A DNA stretch of 64,000 bases, taken from Candidatus Dormiibacterota bacterium. Lineage in GTDB: Bacteria > Chloroflexota > Dormibacteria > Aeolococcales > Aeolococcaceae. Below, in pieces: positions 14,597-23,033 of the stretch (position 1 is its first letter; each line of letters begins with the position of its first letter). The DNA lies in NCBI GenBank assembly GCA_003153505.1, contig PLZA01000018.1, positions 1 to 64,000 on the forward strand, read 5' to 3'. The position numbers and the translations under genes are program-made. A model generated the notes under the pieces. It worked only from the letters and a program-made list of their open reading frames with translations. It was not told the DNA's origin and made no database searches.

Positions 14597-16960
14597 TCAT
14601 CGCGGCCGCCAACGGCCGTGTCGCGTCTGCGCCTCGCCGTCGCGGATCAACTGGAGCCTCGGTTTCGGACCGTCGCTGCGCCCGGATTGCGGCTTGCGGC
14701 TGCCCGCCTTGAACGGATCCGGCCACTCGGCACCGGGCCCGAAGTAGCCCTGATCGGCGGCCGCGTGGAGGGTCCACTGCGGATCGTAGAGATGCGCGCG
14801 CGCGAGTGCGCAGAGGTCGGCGCGGCCCGCGAGCACCACTGAATTCACATCGTCGTACGACGAGATGACACCCACCGCGATGGTCGCGATCCCCACCTCG
14901 TTGCGGATGCGATCCGCGTAGGGCGTCTGGTACGAACGGCCGAACGCCGGCTGTTCGTCCTTGGTCACCTGACCTGTCGACACATCGATGGCGTCGGCGC
15001 CGTGCGCAGCAAATGCACGTGCGATCTCAACTGCGTCATCGGCGTCGATACCGCCGGGATACCAGTCCGTGGCGGAGATGCGCACGATCATCGGCTTGTG
15101 CGCCGGCCACACGCCGCGCACCGCGTCGAAGACCTCGAGCGGAAAGCGCAGCCGGTGTTGGAGCGTCCCGCCGTACGCATCGGTTCGCTGATTCGAGATC
15201 GGCGAGATGAAGCTCGAGAGCAGGTATCCGTGCGCGCAGTGCAGCTCGAGGAGGTCGAACCCCGCCCGCTCACCCGCGTCGGCAGCCGCGACGAACTGCT
15301 CCCGAATCTCGGCCAGCTCGTCGTCGCTCAACTGGTGCGGCACCTGGTTGGCGGTGGAGTACGGGATCGGCGATGGCGCGACCACCGCCCAGTTCGCCTC
15401 GGGGAGGGGTTCGTCCATTCCCTCCCACATCAGGCGTGTCGATCCCTTGCGTCCGGAGTGACCGAGTTGCAGGCCGATGCGCGCGGTTGTCCGACCATGG
15501 ACGAACTCCACGATCCGCCGCCATCCCGCTTCGTGTCCGGGCGCATACATCCCGGCACAGCCGGGCGTGATCCGCCCGGTCGCCGAGACGCAGACCATCT
15601 CGGTCATCACCAGGGCCGCACCGCCCAGCGCCTTGCTGCCGGTGTGCACGAGATGGAAGTCATTGGGCATGCCGTCGATCGCGGAGTACATGTCCATCGC
15701 CGACACGATCACGCGATTCTTCAATTCGAGGTCGCGAAGCCGGTACGGTTGGAACATCGGCGGTGTCGTGTCGCCGGCAGGCCGTGGCGGGAGCGCGTCG
15801 ACACGACTGGCAAACCAGGCATCGACGTCGCGCACGAACTCGGGGTCGCGCAGGCGCAGATTGTCGTAGGTGACTCTGCGGCTCCGGGTGAGGATGTTGA
15901 ACGCAAACTGCAGCGGCTCCTGGTGGACGTACTGTCCGAGATTCTCGAACCACTCGAGACTTGCCTGCGCAGCACGTTGGGTCGAGACGACGACGGGTTT
16001 GCGCTCCGCCTCATACGCCGCGAGCCCGAGGCTGACGCTCGGGTGCTCGTGCAGGCACGCGGCGAGCGCGAGCGCATCCTCCATGGCGAGCTTGGTCCCG
16101 GAGCCGATCGAGAAATGCGCTGTGTGCGCGGCGTCGCCGAGGATCACGACGTTACCGTCATGCCAGCGCTCGTTGCGCACCGTCGTGAAGCTGATCCATT
16201 TCGAGTTGTTCGCGTGCACGGCGTGGCCGTCGAGGATCGCCGCGAAGAGCCGGCGGATCTCGGCGATGCTTGCGATGTCGCTTTCGCCGGGGTCGAAGTG
16301 CCGGCCTGCCAGGACGTCGAACCCGGCGCGGCGCCACACCGCATCGTTCATCTCAACGATGAACGTGCTGCCGGTCGCGTCGTAGGGATAGCCGTGGATC
16401 TGCATGATGCCGTGGGGCGTCTCGACGATGTAGAACTTGAAGGCGTCAAAGACGAGATCGGTGCCGAGCCACATGAACTTGCAGCGGCGCACATCGAGGG
16501 TGGGACCGAACGTCTCGGCGAACAGCGCGCGGGTCGCGGAGTTGACGCCGTCGGCCCCGACCACGAGGTCGTGCGTTGCGGCGAGGTCGCGAGCGGACGG
16601 CGCTTCGGCGTTGAAACGCAGCGTCACACCGAGCTCGCGGCAGCGCTGCTGCAGGATCTGGAGGAGCCGCCTGCGGCTCAACGCTGCGAACCCGTGACCG
16701 CCCGACGTGATCACCTCGCCTCGGTAGTGGATGTCGATGTCATCCCACCTGGCGAACTCGCGCGACATCGCATCATGAATCGCGGGGTCGGCGTGCTCGA
16801 TGCCGCCGAGCGTCTCATCGGAGAAGACCACACCGAACCCGAAGGTGTCGTCGTCGGCGTTGCGCTCCCACACCTCGATCTCGTGGCTGGGATCGAGCTG
16901 CTTGGTGAGCGCCGCGAAGTAGAGTCCGCCCGGCCCGCCCCCGACAACCGCAATTCGCAT
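14597..16960 (-). CDS. Bifunctional aryl-CoA monooxygenase/reductase (2-aminobenzoyl-CoA type)
   Basis: 787 aa from the ATG at 16960, chosen because the FAD-binding GGGPGG then sits at residues 7-12; upstream in-frame codons add only unconserved residues. Residues 1 to about 390 form a group A flavin monooxygenase (DG motif VVGADGVNS; GD motif ILGDAAHTAHFSIGSG). From about residue 402 an Old Yellow Enzyme-type flavin reductase follows (FQPYRLRDLELKNRV, LGHSGRKGS, CAHGYLLSSFISP). The same fusion defines 2-aminobenzoyl-CoA monooxygenase/reductase, which hydroxylates and reduces the ring of anthraniloyl-CoA. Salicyloyl-CoA 5-hydroxylase is the close alternative, but no gentisate dioxygenase is here. 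It diverges from the ligase operon. Confidence 0.85.
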   Translation of the reverse strand: MRIAVVGGGPGGLYFAALTKQLDPSHEIEVWERNADDDTFGFGVVFSDETLGGIEHADPAIHDAMSREFARWDDIDIHYRGEVITSGGHGFAALSRRRLLQILQQRCRELGVTLRFNAEAPSARDLAATHDLVVGADGVNSATRALFAETFGPTLDVRRCKFMWLGTDLVFDAFKFYIVETPHGIMQIHGYPYDATGSTFIVEMNDAVWRRAGFDVLAGRHFDPGESDIASIAEIRRLFAAILDGHAVHANNSKWISFTTVRNERWHDGNVVILGDAAHTAHFSIGSGTKLAMEDALALAACLHEHPSVSLGLAAYEAERKPVVVSTQRAAQASLEWFENLGQYVHQEPLQFAFNILTRSRRVTYDNLRLRDPEFVRDVDAWFASRVDALPPRPAGDTTPPMFQPYRLRDLELKNRVIVSAMDMYSAIDGMPNDFHLVHTGSKALGGAALVMTEMVCVSATGRITPGCAGMYAPGHEAGWRRIVEFVHGRTTARIGLQLGHSGRKGSTRLMWEGMDEPLPEANWAVVAPSPIPYSTANQVPHQLSDDELAEIREQFVAAADAGERAGFDLLELHCAHGYLLSSFISPISNQRTDAYGGTLQHRLRFPLEVFDAVRGVWPAHKPMIVRISATDWYPGGIDADDAVEIARAFAAHGADAIDVSTGQVTKDEQPAFGRSYQTPYADRIRNEVGIATIAVGVISSYDDVNSVVLAGRADLCALARAHLYDPQWTLHAAADQGYFGPGAEWPDPFKAGSRKPQSGRSDGPKPRLQLIRDGEAQTRHGRWRPR

Positions 16961-17015
16961 GTGAGTCTGGGCGCAACTGTAAAGTGTGGAACGTCGTGAA
17001 TGTGGCGTCGTCAGC

Positions 17016-17777
17016 ATGCCTGCATCGATTCATTTCGCCGATCTGACGTCACCGCGCGCGCGGGCCCTGCTCGACAGCGGTCCGGCGCCGGTGCTGCTGC
17101 TCCCTGTCGGAGCGGTCGAACCCCACGGTCCCCACGCACCGTTGGGTACCGACTCGATCATCTCGACTGCGATCTGCGAGCGGGCGGCCATCGCACTCTC
17201 GGCTGACAGCGCGATCCGAGCCCTGGTGCTCCCAGAGATCGCGTTCGGGGTGACCCGGTACTCGGCCGCCTTCACCGGGGCGATCACGATCAGCGAGAGC
17301 ACCCTGCGGGCGATGGTCGTCGAGGTCTGCGCGTCGCTGCGCGCCCAGGGCTTCCGCCACCTGGTGATCGTCAACAGTCACTTCGAACCCGCCCAGGTCG
17401 CGACCCTGCGCAAGGCTGCCGAGGAGGCGAGGGTCGGCTTCCTCGACGTCACCCGCCGGGTCGTGGCAGAGCAGCTGACACCCGAGTTCCAGAGCGGCGC
17501 CGCCCACGCGGGGCGCTACGAGACATCGCTGGTGCTGGCGACGCGCCCGGAGCTCGTCGAAGCCGAGATCATGCGCCGCCTCCCTGCATATCAGCTGAAC
17601 ATGCCGGAGGCGATGGCCGCCGGTCACACCGACTTCCTCGCGATGGGCATGGATCGAGCGTATTGCGGGGACCCGGCCGAGGCGAGCGCGGCTGAGGGGG
17701 ATGCAACGCTCGGCACGCTCACCCGCCTGCTGATCGGCTTGATTCGCGAGCGGGTTGCGACCGAGCCCGGATCGTGA
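17016..17777 (+). CDS. Creatininase-family metal-dependent amidohydrolase
   Basis: 253 aa from the ATG at 17016. The metal-site pattern of the family is present: Glu and His in VGAVEPHGPHAPLGTD with the following Asp, the His of VNSHFEP and the Glu of HAGRYETSL. Members hydrolyse small amides (creatinine, formamidopyrimidine) or act in cofactor maturation. It is first in the operon with the aryl-CoA ligase, overlapping it by 4 bp, and faces the monooxygenase. A role on an amide or imide precursor or intermediate of anthranilate breakdown is an inference. The NSHFEP stretch replaces the common NGHGGN, so the substrate may be unusual. Confidence 0.82.
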   Translation: MPASIHFADLTSPRARALLDSGPAPVLLLPVGAVEPHGPHAPLGTDSIISTAICERAAIALSADSAIRALVLPEIAFGVTRYSAAFTGAITISESTLRAMVVEVCASLRAQGFRHLVIVNSHFEPAQVATLRKAAEEARVGFLDVTRRVVAEQLTPEFQSGAAHAGRYETSLVLATRPELVEAEIMRRLPAYQLNMPEAMAAGHTDFLAMGMDRAYCGDPAEASAAEGDATLGTLTRLLIGLIRERVATEPGS

Positions 17778-19357
17778 ACGCCCAGGATGGGAGCGGAACA
17801 AGCCCGAACCTGGCGTCGACCTTCCTGGATCGCAACCTGCGCGAAGGGCGCGGCGGGCACGCCGCGCTGGTGGGACCCGCCGGCAGGCACACCTACGCCG
17901 AGCTCGCCGTCCTGACCAACCGGGTGGGCAATGCGCTCCTCGAGCTCGGCGTCGGCGCCCACGACCGCGTGCTCCTGGCGCTCGCCGACTCGGTCGAGTT
18001 CGTCGCGACCTGGTATGCGGTGCAGAAGATCGGCGCGGTGACCGCCGAGGTGTACACATTCCTGCAGCCGAAGGACTATGCGTACTTCCTCGACTACACC
18101 ACGGCGCCGGTGGTCGTCGTCGACGGCCCGACGCTCGAACGGATGCGTGCGGCCGTCATCGCAAGCCGCGCTCGCCCCACCCTCATGGTGGTGAATGCCG
18201 GCGAGACAGTGCTCGGCGACGGCGAGGTGGCGTTCGAGCCACTCGTGTCGCGCCAGCCGGCGACGCTCGAGGCGGCGTCGAGGGCGCGAGACGACACCGC
18301 GATCTGGAAGTTCACCACCGGGAGCACGGGCAGGCCGAAGGCGTGCGTGCATACGTCGCGGAGCCCGATCGTCAGCCACGACGGCTACGCGCGAGGCGTC
18401 CTCGGCATGGGCCCAGAGGATGTCGTCCTTCCCGTGCCGAAGCTGTTCTTCGGCTACGCACGCGACCTCGCCGCGCTGTTTCCCTTCGGTGTCGGCGCCA
18501 CCGGGGTGATCTTCGCGGAGCGGTCCACCCCCGAGCTCATCTTCGAGCTGATCGCGCGGTACCGGCCCACCATCCTCGTCAACGTCCCGACGATGATGCA
18601 GGCGATGCTCGATCACCCGGGCGCTGACCGCCAGGACCTGAGCTGCCTTCGCCTGTGCACCTCCGCCGGCGAGGCGCTCCCGGAGCCGCTCCAGCACCGA
18701 TGGACCCAGGCATTCGGCGTCGAGGTGCTCGACGGTATCGGCTCCTCCGAGGCGTATCACATCTACATCTCGAACCGGCCGGGGAGGGTGCGCCCGGGAA
18801 GCATCGGCGAGGTTGTCCCCGGGTACGCAGCCGAGGTGGTCGACGACCAGGGGGCCCCGGTGTCCGATGGGCAGATCGGGAGGCTCTGGGTCCACGGCGA
18901 GAGCGCGGCGCTGATGTACTGGGGCGACGACGACGCCTCGGCGCGCACGTTCTCCGCCAACCTCGTCATGAGTGAGGACCTGGTGGAGCGCGATGGGGAT
19001 GGGTACTTCCACTACCGGGGACGGGCGGATGATCTCCTCAAGGTCGGGGGGATCTGGGTGGCCCCGGCGGAGATCGAACGCTGCCTCGCCACCCATCCGG
19101 ACGTCGTCGAGTGCGCGGTGGTCGCGGCCGAGCGGGACGGCCTCACCCGCGGCTGCGCGTGGGTGGTCCTCAGGTCCGGCGCGAGGGTGACCGCGGAAGC
19201 GCTGCAAGCCTTCGTCCGCGAGCGCCTCGCACCGCACAAGGTCCCCCGCGAGGTGCGCATCGTCAGCGCGCTGCCGCGCACCGGGTCGGGCAAGATCGAT
19301 CGAACGGCGCTGCGCGAACGCAGTCCCGCAGGCGACACGGGAGGCAGGGTGGCGTGA
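17774..19357 (+). CDS. Benzoate/2-aminobenzoate-CoA ligase family protein
   Basis: 527 aa, GTG overlapping the previous stop. It is an adenylate-forming enzyme with the P-loop FTTGSTGRPKACVHTS, the aryl-CoA-ligase stretch VPKLFFGYARDLAALFPF, the A5-like IGSSEAYHIYISNRPG and the hinge RADDLLKVGGIWVAPAEIE. Lys507 in RTGSGKIDRTAL is the adenylation lysine. It activates an aromatic acid with ATP and CoA. Similarity to benzoate-CoA ligases plus the adjacent 2-aminobenzoyl-CoA-type monooxygenase makes anthranilate the best guess; benzoate or salicylate are alternatives. Confidence 0.87.
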   Translation: MNAQDGSGTSPNLASTFLDRNLREGRGGHAALVGPAGRHTYAELAVLTNRVGNALLELGVGAHDRVLLALADSVEFVATWYAVQKIGAVTAEVYTFLQPKDYAYFLDYTTAPVVVVDGPTLERMRAAVIASRARPTLMVVNAGETVLGDGEVAFEPLVSRQPATLEAASRARDDTAIWKFTTGSTGRPKACVHTSRSPIVSHDGYARGVLGMGPEDVVLPVPKLFFGYARDLAALFPFGVGATGVIFAERSTPELIFELIARYRPTILVNVPTMMQAMLDHPGADRQDLSCLRLCTSAGEALPEPLQHRWTQAFGVEVLDGIGSSEAYHIYISNRPGRVRPGSIGEVVPGYAAEVVDDQGAPVSDGQIGRLWVHGESAALMYWGDDDASARTFSANLVMSEDLVERDGDGYFHYRGRADDLLKVGGIWVAPAEIERCLATHPDVVECAVVAAERDGLTRGCAWVVLRSGARVTAEALQAFVRERLAPHKVPREVRIVSALPRTGSGKIDRTALRERSPAGDTGGRVA

Positions 19358-20181
19358 CGCGATTCCGGGCATCGGCCGGCTTCACCAAGGCGTGGCAGCA
19401 CTTCGAGTTCAGCGTCGACGACGGGGTCGCCACGATCACGCTGGCGCGACCGGAGAAGCTGGGCGCGCTGACCTTCGACGTCTACGCGGATCTTCGCGAC
19501 CTGCTCGCCGAGCTGCCCCATCGCGGTGACGCACGGGTCGTGGTGATCACGGGCAGCGGGCGCGGATTCTGCTCGGGCGGCGACGTTGTCGAGATCATCG
19601 GTGCCCTGCAGTCGATGCAGGCCGGCGATCTCCTCGAGTTCACGCGCATGACCGGATCCGTCGTCCGAGCGTTGCGGGAATGCCCGCTCCCAGTGGTTGC
19701 CGCGGTCAACGGGATCGCCGCCGGGGCCGGGGCCGTGATCGCGCTCGCCTCGGACCTGCGCCTGCTCGCGCGGTCCGCCCGGTTCGCCTTCCTCTTCACC
19801 AAGGTCGGTCTCTCCGGTGCCGATATGGGGTCGGCGTACCTGCTCCCACGGGTGATCGGACTCGGGCGCGCCAGCGAGTTGCTCCTGCTCGGAGACACGG
19901 TGGACTCCGCTCGGGCGCTGGAGATCGGACTCGCCACAGCGGTCGTCGATGACGAGGCGTTGCCGGACGCGGCCCGCGCCCTGGCCCGCCGCCTTGCGGA
20001 CGGCCCCGCGCTCGCGTACTCGACCACCAAGGTGCTCCTCACTCGTGAGCTCGACATGGGCCTCGGCGGGTCACTCGAGCTCGATGCTATGACCCAGGCA
20101 CTGCTCATGGGCAGCCGCGACCACGCTGAGTACCACCGCGCCTGGACCGAGGGACGGGCACCGGTGTGGGAGGGGCGATGA
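19354..20181 (+). CDS. Enoyl-CoA hydratase/isomerase family protein
   Basis: 275 aa from GTG overlapping the ligase stop. It has a crotonase fold with the first oxyanion-hole region GRGFCSGGDV and the second at NGIAAGAGAVIALASDLRL. The active-site loop KVGLSGADMGSAYLLPRVIG follows. The acidic residue in GADMGS is kept, while the partner Glu position is not obvious, so hydratase versus isomerase or ring-hydrolase chemistry is open. It probably acts in the beta-oxidation-like steps after ring dearomatisation. It overlaps the Rid gene by 4 bp. Confidence 0.85.
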   Translation: MTRFRASAGFTKAWQHFEFSVDDGVATITLARPEKLGALTFDVYADLRDLLAELPHRGDARVVVITGSGRGFCSGGDVVEIIGALQSMQAGDLLEFTRMTGSVVRALRECPLPVVAAVNGIAAGAGAVIALASDLRLLARSARFAFLFTKVGLSGADMGSAYLLPRVIGLGRASELLLLGDTVDSARALEIGLATAVVDDEALPDAARALARRLADGPALAYSTTKVLLTRELDMGLGGSLELDAMTQALLMGSRDHAEYHRAWTEGRAPVWEGR

Positions 20182-20585
20182 GCGACACCGGGCACGAGAT
20201 CGTCACCTCCCCCGACCTCGCGATGCCGGTCGGATACGCCCACGCGATCATCGCTGCCCCGGGGAGGACCGTCCACCTCGGCGGGCAGACCGCCCAGGCC
20301 AAGGACGGGACGATCTTCGGGGCGACCATCGTCGAGCAGTTCGACCTGGCCGCTCGGAACCTCGTCGCGGCTCTCCACGCTGCCGGTGGCACGCCGGACG
20401 ACATCGTCTCGCTGCAGATCTACGTCACCGATCTCGCCGCGTATCGCGCATCGATGCCCGAGCTGGGGAGCGTCTGGCGGGCGCACTTCGGACGCCGCTA
20501 CCCGGCGTTGGCGGTCCTGGGGGTGACCGAGCTGTTCGACCCGAGCGCGCTGGTCGAGCTCGTCGGGGTGGCGGTGATCCCGTGA
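20178..20585 (+). CDS. Rid-family protein (YjgF/YER057c/UK114), atypical
   Basis: 135 aa; the ATG at 20178 follows a good Shine-Dalgarno (GGAGGGG). The chorismate-mutase-like Rid fold is recognisable: VHLGGQTAQ, QFDLAARNLVAALHAAGG, IVSLQIYVTDLAAYR and a C-terminal VELVGVAV. At the place where RidA has the substrate-binding Arg (P-A-R-S), this protein reads P-A-L-A. The later conserved Glu is also absent. It therefore belongs to a Rid subgroup without the canonical deaminase residues. The operon context suggests handling of an enamine or 2-amino-cyclohexenyl-CoA intermediate, but that is speculative. Confidence 0.8.
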   Translation: MSDTGHEIVTSPDLAMPVGYAHAIIAAPGRTVHLGGQTAQAKDGTIFGATIVEQFDLAARNLVAALHAAGGTPDDIVSLQIYVTDLAAYRASMPELGSVWRAHFGRRYPALAVLGVTELFDPSALVELVGVAVIP

Positions 20586-21727
20586 ATGCGACCTATGCGC
20601 ACCTGACCGCGGCTCACCGCGACCTGCTGGCCCGAAGCGAGACGCTCGCGCGGGATGTCCTGGCGCCGATCGCCGCGCGAGGCGAACCCGGCAGGGTCAA
20701 TCGCGAGCTGGTCGCCGCACTCTCCACCCATGGGCTCGTTCCCGAGGTCCTTGGTTCAGGCCGCGAGGTCCCGGCGCTGCACCTGTGCCTGGTGCGGGAG
20801 GGCCTTGCGAGGTATTCGACGCAGGCCGAGACCGCCTTCGCACTCCAGGGCCTGGGCGCTCACCCCATCCTCGCCGCAGGCCGCGCCGAGGTGGTCGATA
20901 CCTGGATCCCCAGGGTCTCCGCCGGGGCGGCGGTCGCGGCATTCGCGCTGACCGAGCCGGGGGCAGGCTCCGACGTGGCCGCGCTCGCGCTCCTGGCCGA
21001 GCGTGACGGCGGCGGGTACCGGCTGACCGGCGAGAAGGTCTTCATCTCCAACGCCCCGGACGCGGACATCTACACGGTGTTCGCCCGCACCAACGCAGGC
21101 GGCGGCGCGAGGGGCATCACCGCATTCGCCGTTCCGCGGGACAGCCCGGGCCTCTCCGGTGCGCCGATCCCCTTCATCGCCGATCACCCGATCGGCCGGC
21201 TTCGCTTCGACGGCGTCCCGGTGCCCGCGGACCACGTCCTCGGCGAGGTTGATCATGGCTTTGGGGTCGCGATGCGCACCCTCGACCTCTTCCGCCCGAG
21301 CGTCGGTGCCTGCGGCGTCGGCATGGCCCAGGCGGCGCTCGACGCCGCCGTGTCCCACGCGGCCGAGCGCGAGGCGTTCGGCAAGCCGCTCGCCGCGCTC
21401 CAGGGAGTCAGCCATCAGCTCGCCGACGTCGCGACCCGCGTCCAGGCGTCGCGCCTGCTCGTCCATTCAGCGGCCGCCGCGCACGATGCGGGCATCGCCC
21501 CCAACACCGAGGCCGCGGCCATGGCGAAGCTTTTCGCGACCGAGACGGCGATGCTCGCCATCGACGTTGCCATCCAGGTGCACGGCGCCAGGGCGCTCGA
21601 GCGCGGCCACCTCCTGGAGCACCTCTATCGCGACGTGCGCGGCACCCGCATCTACGAGGGGGCGTCCGAGGTGCAGCGCGAGATCATTGCCCGCCAGCTG
21701 TTCCGGCGGGCCGGTCGCGAATCATGA
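20582..21727 (+). CDS. Acyl-CoA dehydrogenase
   Basis: 381 aa, GTG overlapping the Rid stop. The FAD-contacting motif FALTEPGAGSDVAAL, LTGEKVFISNA and the C-terminal helix bundle are intact. The catalytic base is Glu359 in IYEGASEVQREII, the position used by short/medium-chain dehydrogenases. Within this operon it probably oxidises a cyclic or ring-opened CoA ester from the aryl-CoA route. Its 3' end overlaps the convergent acetyltransferase gene by 44 bp. Confidence 0.9.
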   Translation: MNATYAHLTAAHRDLLARSETLARDVLAPIAARGEPGRVNRELVAALSTHGLVPEVLGSGREVPALHLCLVREGLARYSTQAETAFALQGLGAHPILAAGRAEVVDTWIPRVSAGAAVAAFALTEPGAGSDVAALALLAERDGGGYRLTGEKVFISNAPDADIYTVFARTNAGGGARGITAFAVPRDSPGLSGAPIPFIADHPIGRLRFDGVPVPADHVLGEVDHGFGVAMRTLDLFRPSVGACGVGMAQAALDAAVSHAAEREAFGKPLAALQGVSHQLADVATRVQASRLLVHSAAAAHDAGIAPNTEAAAMAKLFATETAMLAIDVAIQVHGARALERGHLLEHLYRDVRGTRIYEGASEVQREIIARQLFRRAGRES

Positions 21728-22271
21728 GGATCGACTCGACCCGCTGACCGCCGCGCGAGTCGGTGTCCGGGAAGGGCTCGCCTGACACCCGCATTCCCGC
21801 GCGGACATAGGCCGCCTGTGCGCGAGCATTGCCGGACTCGGTGACCAGCGCCACCGCCGTCGCCCCCTCGACGGCGAAGAGGTGGTCTGCGAGCAGCCGG
21901 ACGGCCCAAGACCCGATCCCCAGGCCGGCCAGGTTACCGGCGACGAAGACGTCGAGCCCCCAGGACCCCTCGGGCAGGCTCAGGCCGACCAGGGCCTGGT
22001 ATTCCTCCTCGGCATCCCAGGGGTAGAACTGGATGTAGCCGGCCGGCGTCCCGGCGACCTCGATGATGCAGGGCGTCGTCGGGTGCTCCGCATCGGCGAG
22101 CGCCCGGAATTCCTCGATCGCCGCATCCATCGTGAGGGGCGGCTCGTCGGGATCCCACCACTCCCTGACATGGGGGCTGTTGCGCCAGGCCACGAGCCGC
22201 TCGTGGTCATCCGGGTGATCTCGCATGCGCCGGATCACGAGATCCCCGTCCGCTGCAATGACGTCCTGCAT
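21684..22271 (-). CDS. GNAT acetyltransferase, aminoglycoside 6'-N-acetyltransferase-like
   Basis: 195 aa from the ATG at 22271. The layout resembles the AAC(6')-Ib/RimJ-like GNAT group: LVAWRNSPHVREWWDPDEP at the start, IEVAGTPAGYIQFYPW in the centre, then LDVFVAGNLAGLGIGSWAVR, which carries the acetyl-CoA pyrophosphate loop, and SGNARAQAAYVRAGM near the end. It transfers acetyl to an amine. The substrate could be an aminoglycoside or a cell amine; resistance cannot be claimed from sequence. It diverges from the response regulator (63 bp apart). Confidence 0.82.
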   Translation of the reverse strand: MQDVIAADGDLVIRRMRDHPDDHERLVAWRNSPHVREWWDPDEPPLTMDAAIEEFRALADAEHPTTPCIIEVAGTPAGYIQFYPWDAEEEYQALVGLSLPEGSWGLDVFVAGNLAGLGIGSWAVRLLADHLFAVEGATAVALVTESGNARAQAAYVRAGMRVSGEPFPDTDSRGGQRVESILMIRDRPAGTAGGQ

Positions 22272-22334
22272 CCAAGCAAGTATCGAGTCACTCGCGATCC
22301 GGTTGCAGGCGGGGACCCTGCATACGATGCTGGC

Positions 22335-23033
22335 ATGCGCGTACTCGTCGTGGAGGACGAACCGGAGGTCGCCGGGAGCCTTGCGCGGGGGCTGGCCGAA
22401 GCCGGCCTTTCGGTCGACGTCGCGCTGAGCGGCGAGGAGGCGTTCGAAACCGTTCACTCGGGGCTCGCGTATGACGTCGCCATCCTCGACGTCATGCTCG
22501 GCGGCGAACTCGACGGCATCGATGTCTGCCGCCACCTCCGCCTTGTGGGGGCACCGACGGCAATCCTGATGCTCACCGCTCGGGATGACGTCAAGGACCG
22601 CCTGGCCGGCTTCGATGCCGGCGCCGATGACTACCTGGCAAAGCCCTTCCATTTCGAGGAGGTGCTCGCCCGGGTCCGGGCGTTGAGCCGGCGCCGGGTG
22701 GCGCCGCAGATCGATGTCCTCCAGGCGGGCAACCTGAGCATGGACAGCGGGGCCCGTCAGGTGATGGTGGGTGGGGACGTGATGCCCACCACTCGCCGTG
22801 AGTACGAGATCCTCGAGCTCTTCCTCCGCCATCCCGCGCAGGTGCTGAGCAAGGAACAGATCCACGACGCGGTGTGGGGTGACGCCCAGACCATCGAATC
22901 GGGGCTGGTCGAGGTGTATGCGGGCAAGGTGCGCCGCAAGCTGCACGCCGCGCGCGCCTCCGTGCTGATCGAAACCTGTCGTGGCGTTGGGTACCGGTTG
23001 ATCAGCAGCCAAGCCGTCGGCGCTCTGAGATGA
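22335..23033 (+). CDS. OmpR/PhoB-type response regulator
   Basis: 232 aa from the ATG at 22335. The receiver has E7/D8, phospho-acceptor Asp52 (ILDVMLGG), Thr in LMLTARD and Lys in LAKPFHFEE. The C-terminal winged helix (about residues 130-225) carries EYEILELFLRHPAQVLSKEQ and VRRKLHA...CRGVGYRL. It is translationally coupled (ATGA) to the histidine kinase. The Flp pilin gene lies just after the kinase, a plausible target. Direct DNA targets are not visible. Confidence 0.92.
   Translation: MRVLVVEDEPEVAGSLARGLAEAGLSVDVALSGEEAFETVHSGLAYDVAILDVMLGGELDGIDVCRHLRLVGAPTAILMLTARDDVKDRLAGFDAGADDYLAKPFHFEEVLARVRALSRRRVAPQIDVLQAGNLSMDSGARQVMVGGDVMPTTRREYEILELFLRHPAQVLSKEQIHDAVWGDAQTIESGLVEVYAGKVRRKLHAARASVLIETCRGVGYRLISSQAVGALR

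Noticed and set aside
14597-16960. Salicyloyl-CoA 5-hydroxylase as the primary call
   Set aside because: That route needs a gentisate dioxygenase, which is absent, while beta-oxidation-type genes that suit the 2-aminobenzoyl-CoA route are present; kept only as an alternative.
15002-16999. 665-codon plus-strand open frame opposite the monooxygenase/reductase
   Set aside because: It is a high-GC shadow frame; the minus strand carries clear FAD and OYE motifs throughout.
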